Part shown: positions 38,174-51,186 of the stretch, in pieces
Numbering within the stretch: position 1 is the stretch's first letter
Layout of the letters: each line of letters begins with the position of its first letter
Assembly: GCF_900100955.1 (NCBI RefSeq)
Contig: NZ_FNCC01000005.1
Span: 455,110-519,109, forward strand
Length of the DNA stretch: 64,000 nt
Direction of reading: 5' to 3'
Origin: Lentzea fradiae
GTDB taxonomy: Bacteria; Actinomycetota; Actinomycetes; Mycobacteriales; Pseudonocardiaceae
Made by a program: the position numbers and the translations under genes
Notes under the pieces: model-generated
Databases searched by the model: none
The model's input: the letters and a program-made list of their open reading frames with translations, nothing else
Told to the model about the DNA's origin: nothing

Positions 38174-38218
38174 GTCCTTTAAGGACCCGTCCAGTGAGGC
38201 GGGGAAGGAGGTCCAGCC
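38174..38218 (+). promoter_or_regulatory. PyrR-type RNA regulatory loop and leader of the pyr operon
   Basis: GTCCTT-T-AAGGAC (38174-38186) is a small hairpin, immediately followed by CCCGTCCAGTGAGGCGGG (38186-38203). That second element contains UCCAGUGAGGC, a match to the PyrR-binding RNA consensus (UCCNGNGAGGY), in a CCCG/CGGG-closed loop. The loop is only 2 nt before the AAGGAGG ribosome site of pyrR, so PyrR-UMP binding would block translation initiation, as described for mycobacteria. No attenuator terminator is visible. Confidence 0.8.
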
Positions 38219-38791
38219 GTGGCGTCACGTCAACGTGGCGCGACGGATCCGGCCGGGGATCGCGAGATCCTGTCGGCCGGTGACGTCGCGCGCACCGTCG
38301 CCCGAATGGCCCATCAGATCATCGAGAAGACCGCTCTCGATGCACCCAGCGCACCCGACGTCGTCTTGATGGGTATTCCCAGCCGAGGAGCCCCCCTCGC
38401 ACGCCGTCTGGCCGCTAAGATCGCCGAATTTTCCGGCCGCACGGTGCACGAGGGCACGCTCGACATCACCCTCTACCGCGATGACCTGCGCAGAGGCCCC
38501 ACGAGGCCGCTGGAGACGACGAAGCTGCCCGAGGGCGGCATCGACGACAAGCTGGTCGTCCTCGTCGACGACGTGCTGTTCTCCGGCCGCACGATCCGCG
38601 CCGCGCTCGACGCCCTGCGCGACCACGGCCGTCCCCGCGCGGTGCAGCTCGCCGTGCTGGTCGACCGCGGTCACCGCGAGCTGCCGATCCGCGCGGACTA
38701 CGTCGGCAAGAACCTGCCCACCTCCAAGACCGAGGACGTCGTCGTGATGCTCGACGAGTTCGACGGCCGCGACGGAGTGGTGCTGAAGTGA
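38219..38791 (+). CDS. pyrR: PyrR bifunctional pyr operon regulator/uracil phosphoribosyltransferase
   Basis: A 190-residue protein from GTG 38219 (AAGGAGG). The PRPP motif '[22 protein letters not shown]' is intact. '[20 protein letters not shown]' is the N-terminal PRT signature, and '[27 protein letters not shown]' is PyrR-specific. It binds its RNA target when UMP is abundant. The binding element lies just upstream. It overlaps pyrB by 4 nt. Confidence 0.96.
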   Translation: MASRQRGATDPAGDREILSAGDVARTVARMAHQIIEKTALDAPSAPDVVLMGIPSRGAPLARRLAAKIAEFSGRTVHEGTLDITLYRDDLRRGPTRPLETTKLPEGGIDDKLVVLVDDVLFSGRTIRAALDALRDHGRPRAVQLAVLVDRGHRELPIRADYVGKNLPTSKTEDVVVMLDEFDGRDGVVLK

Positions 38792-39720
38792 AGCACCTGC
38801 TCTCCACCGACGGCCTCGACCGCGACCAGGCGATCGCGATCCTCGACACCGCGGACCGGCTGAAGCAGGCGCTGCTCGGCCGCGAGGTCCGCAAGCTGCC
38901 GACGCTGCGCGGCCGCACCGTGATCACGATGTTCTACGAGAACAGCACCCGCACGCGGGTGTCGTTCGAGATCGCGGGCAAGTGGATGTCCGCGGACGTG
39001 ATCAACGTCAGCAGCTCCGGCTCCAGCGTGAGCAAGGGCGAGTCGCTGCGGGACACCGCGCTGACCCTGCAGGCCGCCGGCGCGGACTGCGTGATCGTGC
39101 GGCACCCGGCCTCCGGCGCCGCCCACCGGCTCGCGGGCTGGCTCAAGCACACCGGCACGTCCGTGGTGAACGCGGGCGACGGCATGCACGAGCACCCGAC
39201 GCAGGCGCTGCTCGACGCCGCCACGCTGCGCGACCGCCTCGGCGGCCTCGACGGCCGCCGGATCGCGATCGTCGGTGACGTGCTGCACAGCCGGGTGGCC
39301 CGGTCGAACGTCCACCTCCTCACCACTCTCGGTGCCGAGGTGACGCTCGTCGCACCGCCGACGCTGCTGCCCACCGGTGTCGAGAACTGGCCGGTCACCG
39401 TGTCGCACGAGATCGACTCGGAGCTGCCGGGCCAGGACGCGGTGATGCTGCTGCGCGTGCAGGCCGAGCGGATGACCGGCGGGTTCTTCCCGAGTTCGCG
39501 CGAGTACTCGATCGCCTACGGCCTCAACGAGCGCCGCCTGAAGCTCTTGCCCGACCACGCCGTCGTGCTGCACCCCGGCCCGATGCTGCGCGGCATGGAG
39601 ATCGCCTCCGTCGTCGCCGACAGCCCGCGAGCCGCCATCACCGAGCAGGTCCGCAACGGTGTCCACGTGCGCATGGCCGTGCTGTACCACCTGCTTGCCC
39701 ATGAGGAGGAGAACGCGTGA
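38788..39720 (+). CDS. pyrB: Aspartate carbamoyltransferase catalytic subunit
   Basis: A 310-residue enzyme forming carbamoyl-aspartate. The carbamoyl-phosphate loop '[14 protein letters not shown]', the '[16 protein letters not shown]' loop and '[17 protein letters not shown]' are all present. '[13 protein letters not shown]' and '[10 protein letters not shown]' finish the aspartate site. No regulatory subunit PyrI is encoded, as usual in actinobacteria. It overlaps pyrR and pyrC by 4 nt each. Confidence 0.97.
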   Translation: MKHLLSTDGLDRDQAIAILDTADRLKQALLGREVRKLPTLRGRTVITMFYENSTRTRVSFEIAGKWMSADVINVSSSGSSVSKGESLRDTALTLQAAGADCVIVRHPASGAAHRLAGWLKHTGTSVVNAGDGMHEHPTQALLDAATLRDRLGGLDGRRIAIVGDVLHSRVARSNVHLLTTLGAEVTLVAPPTLLPTGVENWPVTVSHEIDSELPGQDAVMLLRVQAERMTGGFFPSSREYSIAYGLNERRLKLLPDHAVVLHPGPMLRGMEIASVVADSPRAAITEQVRNGVHVRMAVLYHLLAHEEENA

Positions 39721-40997
39721 ACCCCTTGCTTCTCAAGGGAGTACGGCCCTACGGCGAGGGTGAACCGGTCGACCTGCTGATCCGCGACGGCGTGATCGTG
39801 GAGGGGACCGACGAGAACGCCGAGATCATCGAAGGCAACGGCGCGGTCCTGCTGCCGGGCTTCGTCGACCTGCACACCCACCTGCGCGAACCGGGCCGCG
39901 AGGACACCGAGACCATCGAGACGGGCTCCCGTGCCGCCGCGCTCGGCGGGTACACGGCCGTGTTCGCGATGGCCAACACCGACCCGGTCGCCGACAACGC
40001 CGTCATCGTCGAGCACGTGGCCCGCCGCGGTCAGGAGGTCGGCCTGGTCGACGTCCACCCGGTCGGCGCCGTCACCGTCGGGCTCAAGGGCGAGAAGCTC
40101 GCCGAGCTGGGCACGATGGCGAAGTCCAAGGCGAACGTCCGGGTGTTCTCCGACGACGGCCACTGCGTGCACGATCCGCTGATCATGCGCCGCGCGCTGG
40201 AGTACTCGAAGTCGCTCGGTGCCGTGATCGCCCAGCACGCCGAGGAGCCGCGGCTCACCGTCGGCGCGCAGGCGCACGAAGGCGAGAACGCGTCACGGCT
40301 CGGTCTGCAGGGCTGGCCGGCCGCCGCCGAGGAGTCGATCGTCGCCCGCGACTGCCTGCTCGCGAAGCAGGTCGACGCGCGGCTGCACGTCTGCCACGTC
40401 AGCACGTCGGGCACCGCGGACGTCCTGAAGTGGGCCAAGGCGCGTGGCACCAAGGTCAGCGCCGAGGTCACCCCGCACCACCTGATCCTGACCGACGACC
40501 GCCTGTCCACCTACGACCCGGTCAACAAGGTCAACCCGCCGCTGCGCACGCGCTCCGACGTCGACGCGCTGCGCCAGGCGCTCGCGGACGGCACCATCGA
40601 CTGCGTCGCCACCGACCACGCCCCGCACGCCGTGCAGGACAAGGACTGCGAGTGGGCGGCCGCACGGCCGGGGATGCTCGGGCTGCAGACCGCGCTGGGC
40701 ATCGTCGTCGAGACGATGGTGAAGACCGGCCTGCTCGACTGGCGCGGCGTCGCGCGGGTCATGAGCGAGAAGCCCGCCGAGATCGCCGGGCTGACCGACC
40801 AGGGCCGTCCCATCGAGCCCGGTGAGCCCGCGAACCTCGTGCTGGTCGACCCGGACGCGACGTGGACGGTGAACGGAGCGGAGCTCGCGAGCATCGCGGG
40901 CAACACCCCGTTCGAAGGCATGGAGCTGACCGGCGCGGTGATGGCCACCATCTTGCGTGGCCGCGTCACCGCACAGGCGGGGAGGATTGCGGAATGA
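39717..40997 (+). CDS. pyrC: Dihydroorotase
   Basis: 426 residues of the amidohydrolase family. '[20 protein letters not shown]' holds the first two His ligands, '[11 protein letters not shown]' has the bridging region where class I enzymes have Asp, '[16 protein letters not shown]' supplies a His, and '[14 protein letters not shown]' the catalytic Asp. It cyclises carbamoyl-aspartate. It overlaps the PH-like gene by 4 nt. Confidence 0.96.
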   Translation: MNPLLLKGVRPYGEGEPVDLLIRDGVIVEGTDENAEIIEGNGAVLLPGFVDLHTHLREPGREDTETIETGSRAAALGGYTAVFAMANTDPVADNAVIVEHVARRGQEVGLVDVHPVGAVTVGLKGEKLAELGTMAKSKANVRVFSDDGHCVHDPLIMRRALEYSKSLGAVIAQHAEEPRLTVGAQAHEGENASRLGLQGWPAAAEESIVARDCLLAKQVDARLHVCHVSTSGTADVLKWAKARGTKVSAEVTPHHLILTDDRLSTYDPVNKVNPPLRTRSDVDALRQALADGTIDCVATDHAPHAVQDKDCEWAAARPGMLGLQTALGIVVETMVKTGLLDWRGVARVMSEKPAEIAGLTDQGRPIEPGEPANLVLVDPDATWTVNGAELASIAGNTPFEGMELTGAVMATILRGRVTAQAGRIAE

Positions 40998-41496
40998 CCC
41001 GCGTACTGCTCGTCCTGCTGTGCCTCGCCTTCTTCGCGCTCTGCGTCTACGGGATGTGGCACGGCTGGAAGCGACGCCAGCGCCAGCAGGCCGATCTGCC
41101 GGAGTTCCCGGCCACACCGGAGAACCTGGGCGCCGCGAGGCTCCAGACCACCGGCGTCTACATCGGAACGACGAACGCGGGCAACTGGCAGGACCGCGTC
41201 CAGGTCGGCGACATCGGCCACCGCGCGGAGGCCACGCTGAGCCTCGTGCCGGAGGGCGTCGCGATCGACCGGACCGGCGCGTCGCCGATCTTCATCCCCG
41301 CGGGCGCCGTCCGCGACGCCCGCACCGACCGCGGGCTCGCCGGGAAGGTCATGTTCAGCGAGGCGGGCCTGCTGGTGGTCCGCTGGGAGAACGAAGGACA
41401 CCTGTTCGACACCGGTTTCCGCGGTGACGACAAGGACGTTTACGAGGAATGGGTGGCCGCACTCGGCCAGAACCCGGTGAACACGGAGGGCAAGGC

Positions 41497-41500
<4 letters not shown>
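40994..41500 (+). CDS. Membrane-anchored PH-like domain protein of the pyr operon
   Basis: A 168-residue protein. One N-terminal transmembrane helix ('[19 protein letters not shown]', residues 4-22), then a basic linker and a beta-rich domain ('[22 protein letters not shown]', '[25 protein letters not shown]') like the bacterial PH-like group. It is regularly found between pyrC and carA in actinobacteria, though no role in pyrimidine synthesis has been shown. Both ends overlap neighbours by 4 nt. Confidence 0.85.
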
Positions 41501-45907
<4,407 letters not shown>

Positions 45908-45911
<4 letters not shown>

Positions 45912-46720
45912 CCTTCGGGGACAAGCTCACCAAGGCCGCGCAGGCGCACGGACCGCTGTGCGTCGGCATCGACCCGCACCCGAGCCTGCTCGACGCCTGG
46001 GGCCTCTCCCGCACCGCGGAGGGCCTCGAACGGTTCGCCCTGACCGCCGTGGAGGCGTTCGGCGGCCGGGTGTCGATGGTGAAGCCGCAGGCGGCGTTCT
46101 TCGAGGCATACGGGTCGCGTGGCGTCGCCGTGCTGGAACGCGTCATCGCGGACCTGCGCGACTCCGGCACGCTGGTGCTGGTGGACGCCAAGCGCGGCGA
46201 CATCGGCTCGACCATGGCCGCCTACGCCCAGGCGTACCTCGCCGAGGGCTCGCCCCTGGCCGGCGACGCGGTCACCGTGTCGCCGTTCCTGGGCTTCGGG
46301 TCGCTGCAGCCCGCCCTCGACACGGCCAGGGAGAACGGCCGCGGCGTGTTCGTGCTCGCGCTCACCTCCAACCCCGAGGGGGAGCAGGTCCAGCGCGCGG
46401 TTGGTCCGGACGGGCGAACGGTCGCGCAGACGATCATCGATTTCGCGACGGTCCGGAATTCCGGCATTTCCCCGTGCGGCGATGTCGGTCTCGTCGTGGG
46501 TGCCACGATCGGGGAAACGGATGCGGACCTCGCGGGGTTCAACGGGCCGGTTCTGGCGCCCGGTTTCGGCGCTCAGGGTGGCTCGGTGACCGATCTGAAA
46601 CGGCTCTTCGGAACCGACATGCGCAACGTCTTTCCGACTTCTTCACGAGATGTTCTCAGGCATGGCCCCGACGTATCGTCGCTGGTCAGCGCCGTGCGGA
46701 GGGTTCAGGAGAGCCTCTGA
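45908..46720 (+). CDS. pyrF: Orotidine 5'-phosphate decarboxylase, type 2
   Basis: A 270-residue enzyme. '[18 protein letters not shown]', the catalytic lysine in '[18 protein letters not shown]', and '[15 protein letters not shown]' define the mycobacterial/long-type (PyrF type 2) family. '[19 protein letters not shown]' binds phosphate. It forms UMP. It is the last gene of the pyrR-to-pyrF operon, which lacks pyrD and pyrE; these are elsewhere. Confidence 0.96.
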
Positions 46721-47015
46721 GGGAGGGCGCGCCGCGACTTTTGGGGTGTGGCGCGCTCACCTGGGCAAACATGTGTTGGTAGGGTCCAGCCCACCGGCTG
46801 CCCCGCTGGTCACCGGCCTCATAGCACACGTAACGTGGGCGACGAGTTGCCGGAGGCAGTGATCAGGCAGCCGGAGGGTGTTGGTACTACTACCACCCGC
46901 CGCATCACTCATGACCGCTGAAGATTTACCTGACTGGGTCACGTTGTCCCCAGGCAATTGCGGTCGGTACGGTCGCGGCACCGATCCGAAAAGAATCCAC
47001 ACCACGGAGGAAATC
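46721..47015 (+). other. Leader/promoter region of mihF
   Basis: These 295 bp separate pyrF from mihF and are less GC-rich than the surrounding genes. The 3' part (46945-46974) shows TTGTCC, 18 bp, TACGGT, a fair -35/-10 pair placing a start near 46981. An open frame of 46 codons precedes mihF in frame (from 46878), but it has no ribosome site and does not match mIHF N-termini. Nothing else is recognised. Confidence 0.45.
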
Positions 47016-47333
47016 GTGGCTCTTCCCCAGCTTACCGAGGAGCAGCGAGCCGCAGCGCTGGAGAAGGCTGCTGCCGCTCGTCGCGCTCGGGCTGAGCTCA
47101 AGGAGCGCCTCAAGCGCGGCGGCACGACCCTGACGGACGTGCTCAAGGCCGCCGAGAGCGACGAGGTCCTGGGCAAGATGAAGGTGTCCGCGCTGCTCGA
47201 GGCCCTGCCGGGCGTCGGCAAGGTGCGCGCGCAGCAGATCATGGAGCGCCTCGAGATCGCTCCCAGCCGTCGCCTGCGCGGTCTCGGTGACCGTCAGCGC
47301 AAGGCCCTGCTCTCCGAGTTCAGCGGAGAGTGA
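47016..47333 (+). CDS. mihF: Actinobacterial integration host factor (mIHF/sIHF)
   Basis: A 105-residue nucleoid-associated protein from GTG 47016 with CGGAGG upstream. The start '[21 protein letters not shown]' is the family N-terminus. A long helix with '[14 protein letters not shown]' is followed by the helix-hairpin-helix-like H2TH region '[21 protein letters not shown]' and '[18 protein letters not shown]'. It binds and bends DNA nonspecifically and affects supercoiling. The mihF-gmk-rpoZ order is conserved. It overlaps gmk by 4 nt. Confidence 0.96.
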   Translation: MALPQLTEEQRAAALEKAAAARRARAELKERLKRGGTTLTDVLKAAESDEVLGKMKVSALLEALPGVGKVRAQQIMERLEIAPSRRLRGLGDRQRKALLSEFSGE

Positions 47334-47926
47334 TTGGCACCGGGACGGGGGCGGGCATCGCCCGCCCCCGTCTCACCGTCTTGTCCGGGCCGTCGGGCGT
47401 TGGCAAGTCCAGCGTCCTGGCGGAGCTGCGCAGGCAGCAGCCCGACGTCTACTTCTCCGTCTCGGCGACCACCAGGAAGCCGAGGCCGGGCGAGGTCGAC
47501 GGGGTGCACTACCACTTCGTCGACCACGAGAAGTTCCAGCAGATGGTGGACGCCGGCGAGTTCCTCGAACACGCCGAGTTCGCCGGAAACCGCTACGGAA
47601 CCCCTCGCAGGCCCGTCGAAGAGGCCCTGGCCTCCGGCCGCCCCGCCCTGCTCGAGATCGAGCTGCAGGGCGCGCGGCAGGTCCGCGTGGCGATGCCGGA
47701 AGCGCAGCTGGTCATGCTGGCGCCCCCGTCCTGGGAGCACCTGGTCGACCGGCTGACCGGCAGGGGGACCGAACATCCGGACGTCGTCGAACGCCGGCTC
47801 GAGATCGCCCGCGAGGAGCTGGCGGCCGAGAAGGAGTTCGACGAGGTCGTCGTGAACGCCGACGTGCGGTCGGCCGCGGCCGACTTGCTATCCTTGATGG
47901 TCGGACCACGAAATTCAGGAGTCTGA
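47330..47926 (+). CDS. gmk: Guanylate kinase
   Basis: A 198-residue enzyme from GTG 47330. Walker A is '[16 protein letters not shown]' (about residues 18-33). The GMP-binding segment is '[22 protein letters not shown]' in part, followed by '[15 protein letters not shown]'. It phosphorylates GMP to GDP. The C-terminus '[17 protein letters not shown]' is typical. rpoZ begins 2 nt after its stop. Confidence 0.97.
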   Translation: MIGTGTGAGIARPRLTVLSGPSGVGKSSVLAELRRQQPDVYFSVSATTRKPRPGEVDGVHYHFVDHEKFQQMVDAGEFLEHAEFAGNRYGTPRRPVEEALASGRPALLEIELQGARQVRVAMPEAQLVMLAPPSWEHLVDRLTGRGTEHPDVVERRLEIAREELAAEKEFDEVVVNADVRSAAADLLSLMVGPRNSGV

Positions 47927-47928
47927 AA

Positions 47929-48207
47929 GTGATCACCCACACCGAGCTCGGTCCCCTGACCGGTTCCCCGGAGGGCATCACCAACCCGCCGATCGACGAC
48001 CTGCTTGAGCAGGTGAGCTCGAAGTACGCGTTGGTGATCTACGCAGCGAAGCGTGCCCGCCAGATCAACGACTACTACGCGCAGCTCGGCGAGGGCCTGC
48101 TCGAGTACGTCGGCCCGCTCGTCGAGCCGGGTCCGCGTGAGAAGCCGCTGTCGATCGCGCTCCGCGAGATCCACGCCGGTCTTCTGGAGCACACCGAAGG
48201 CGAGTGA
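47929..48207 (+). CDS. rpoZ: RNA polymerase omega subunit
   Basis: A 92-residue protein from GTG 47929 with GGAG 10 nt upstream. '[20 protein letters not shown]' and '[20 protein letters not shown]' are the omega core that wraps the beta-prime C-terminus; '[20 protein letters not shown]' ends it as usual in actinobacteria. It assists RNA polymerase assembly. A double hairpin follows. Confidence 0.96.
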   Translation: MITHTELGPLTGSPEGITNPPIDDLLEQVSSKYALVIYAAKRARQINDYYAQLGEGLLEYVGPLVEPGPREKPLSIALREIHAGLLEHTEGE

Positions 48208-48267
48208 CCGACTCGGGGTGAGGTCTGTCTGCGGAAAGCGCAGACCTGGCTCGTCGGTCAGTGCCCT

Positions 48268-48312
48268 GTGGGGGCCCAGCCCCCACACCCCGGCCGGGGG
48301 CTTCGCCCCCGG
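48268..48312 (+). terminator. Two back-to-back terminator hairpins after rpoZ
   Basis: Hairpin 1 is GTGGGGGC-CCA-GCCCCCAC (48268-48286, perfect 8-bp stem). Hairpin 2 is CCGGGGGC-TTC-GCCCCCGG (48294-48312, perfect 8-bp stem with a TTC loop). They begin 60 nt after rpoZ and should stop the mihF-gmk-rpoZ transcript before the repeat array. Confidence 0.82.
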
Positions 48313-48326
48313 ACCCCCTGGGGTGT

Positions 48327-48530
48327 CATCCGGGACGCGCGGCTTGCGGTGTCCCGGTGGTCATCCGGGACGCGCGCCTCGCGGGGCCTGGTGGTTTTCC
48401 GGGACGTGCGGTCTGCGGAGTTCCGGTGGTCATCCGGGACGTGCGGCCCGCGGAGTTCCGGTGGTCGTCCGGGGCGCGCGGCTTGCGGGGTCCCGGTGTT
48501 TTCCCGAGGCGCGCGGCCTCGAATCCCTTG
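48327..48530. repeat. 35-bp tandem hairpin repeat array between rpoZ and coaBC
   Basis: About 5.8 copies of a 35-bp unit start at 48327, 48362, 48396, 48431, 48466 and 48501 (copy 2 is 34 bp). Each unit begins CATCCGGGAC, continues GCGCGGCTTGCGG, and ends GTCCCGGTGGT. CCGGGAC and GTCCCGG inside each unit pair into a 7-bp hairpin, perfect in copy 1, compensated in copy 5 and weaker in 2-4. The last copy degenerates. All three plus frames stay open but give only Arg/Gly/Val-rich text, so I read it as non-coding. Confidence 0.8.
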
Positions 48531-48608
48531 GCGCGTGGTCCGCGGGTTTCGCGGGGCTTCGTCCCTGTGAGGTCTGGCCTCGCTCGGTCGTTCCTTACAG
48601 GAGTGCTG

Positions 48609-49862
48609 TTGAGTTCCGCTTCATCTGACGCCGGTGCCCCCGACAAGCCCAGGATCGTTCTGGGTGTTGGCGGGGGCATCGCCGCGTACAAGGCGTGCGA
48701 GGTGCTGCGCCGGTTGACCGAGTCCGGTCACTCGGTGCGCGTGGTCCCCACCGAGGGCGCGCTGAAGTTCGTCGGCGCCGCCACGTTCGAGGCGCTGTCG
48801 GGCCAGGTCGTCTCGGCCGACCCGTTCGACGACGTGCACGAGGTGCCGCACGTCAAGCTCGGGCAGAACGCCGACCTCGTGGTGGTCGCCCCGGCGACCG
48901 CGAACCTCATCGCGAAGGCCGCGCACGGCCTCGCCGACGACCTGCTGACGAACACGCTGCTGACCGCGCGCTGCCCGGTCCTGCTGGTGCCCGCGATGCA
49001 CACCGAGATGTGGGAGCACCCGGCCACGCAGCACAACGTGGCGCTGTTGCGCAGCCGCGGCGTCGTCGTCGCCGAACCGGCGTCCGGCCGGCTCACCGGC
49101 AAGGACACCGGCAAGGGACGCCTGCCCGACCCCGCCGAGATCGTCGAGCTGGCCCGCCTCCTGCTGGTCCAGCCCGGCGCGTTGCCGCGCACCCTCGAAG
49201 GCGTGCACGTCGCGATCTCCGCGGGCGGTACCCGCGAGGCGCTCGACCCGGTCAGGTTCATCGGCAACCGCTCGTCGGGCAAGCAGGGCTACGCGCTCGC
49301 GAGAGTGGCCGCCCAGCGCGGCGCGCGCGTCACCCTGGTGGCGGGGAACACCGCCGACCTGGCCACGCCCGCGGGAGTGGACCTCGTGCGGATCGGCTCC
49401 GCCGTCGAGCTGCGCGAGGCCATGCACGAGGTCGCGGCGGACGCGGACGTCGTCGTGATGGCGGCCGCGGTGGCCGACTTCCGGCCCGTGTCGCTCACCG
49501 GCCACAAGATCAAGAAGACGGACGGCGACCCCGACCCGATCGCGTTGACGAAGAACCCCGACATCCTGGTGGAGCTCGTCGCCGCGCGCAGGCCGGGACA
49601 GCTGGTCGTCGGGTTCGCCGCGGAGACCGGCGACGAGACGACGTCGGTGCTCGACTACGGACGGGCGAAGCTGCGCCGCAAGGGCTGCGACCTGCTGGTG
49701 CTGAACGCGGTCGGCGACGGCAAGGCGTTCGAGCAGGAGGACAACGCGGGCTGGCTGCTGTCCCCGGACGGCTCGGAGATCGCTATACCGCACGGCCCGA
49801 AAACGCAAGTGGCGTCCGCTGTGTGGGACGCAGTTACCGCTCGCTTGACGCAACCTCAGTAG
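48609..49862 (+). CDS. coaBC: Bifunctional CoaBC (phosphopantothenoylcysteine synthetase/decarboxylase)
   Basis: 417 residues if TTG 48609 is used; AGGAG lies 5 nt upstream, while GTG 48603 would overlap that site. The N-terminal flavoprotein decarboxylase has 'LGVGGGIAAYKACEVLRRL', catalytic His in 'EVPHVKLGQNADL' and 'VPAMHTEMWEHPAT' (His where enterobacteria have Asn). The C-terminal CoaB ligase has 'ISAGGTREALDPVRFIGNRS' and 'AAAVADFRPV'. It makes 4'-phosphopantetheine. A TTG start may keep expression low. Confidence 0.94.
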   Translation: MSSASSDAGAPDKPRIVLGVGGGIAAYKACEVLRRLTESGHSVRVVPTEGALKFVGAATFEALSGQVVSADPFDDVHEVPHVKLGQNADLVVVAPATANLIAKAAHGLADDLLTNTLLTARCPVLLVPAMHTEMWEHPATQHNVALLRSRGVVVAEPASGRLTGKDTGKGRLPDPAEIVELARLLLVQPGALPRTLEGVHVAISAGGTREALDPVRFIGNRSSGKQGYALARVAAQRGARVTLVAGNTADLATPAGVDLVRIGSAVELREAMHEVAADADVVVMAAAVADFRPVSLTGHKIKKTDGDPDPIALTKNPDILVELVAARRPGQLVVGFAAETGDETTSVLDYGRAKLRRKGCDLLVLNAVGDGKAFEQEDNAGWLLSPDGSEIAIPHGPKTQVASAVWDAVTARLTQPQ

Positions 49863-49898
49863 ACTTCGACAGCCCGAACCCGTGAAGAAGGAGTGTCC

Positions 49899-51101
<1,203 letters not shown>

Positions 51102-51114
51102 CCACCGCACCACC

Positions 51115-51151
51115 GGAACGGCCCGCTTCCTCACAGGAGGCGGGCCGTTCC
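51115..51151 (+). terminator. Terminator after metK
   Basis: Arms 51115-51131 and 51135-51151 (GGAACGGCCCGC...) pair over 17 positions with one G-U wobble and a 3-nt loop, starting 14 nt after the metK stop. It separates metK from the accessory regulator that follows. Confidence 0.88.
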
Positions 51152-51186
51152 GCGTATTCGAGGCAGACCGGGCGGCTCCGCTGTGC

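Noticed and set aside
46878..47015. In-frame 46-codon upstream extension of mihF
   Set aside because: No ribosome site at its start, no similarity to mIHF N-termini, while GTG 47016 has CGGAGG at proper spacing.
48327..48530. CRISPR array
   Set aside because: The 35-bp units are contiguous with no unique spacers, and no cas genes are in the window.
48261..48608. Upstream extension of coaBC through the 35-bp repeats (116 more residues)
   Set aside because: The extension reads Arg/Gly/Val repeats from non-coding hairpin DNA; the AGGAG site at 48599 supports the TTG start.
49863..49898. SAM riboswitch before metK
   Set aside because: Only 36 bp lie between coaBC and metK and no conserved riboswitch pairing is visible.
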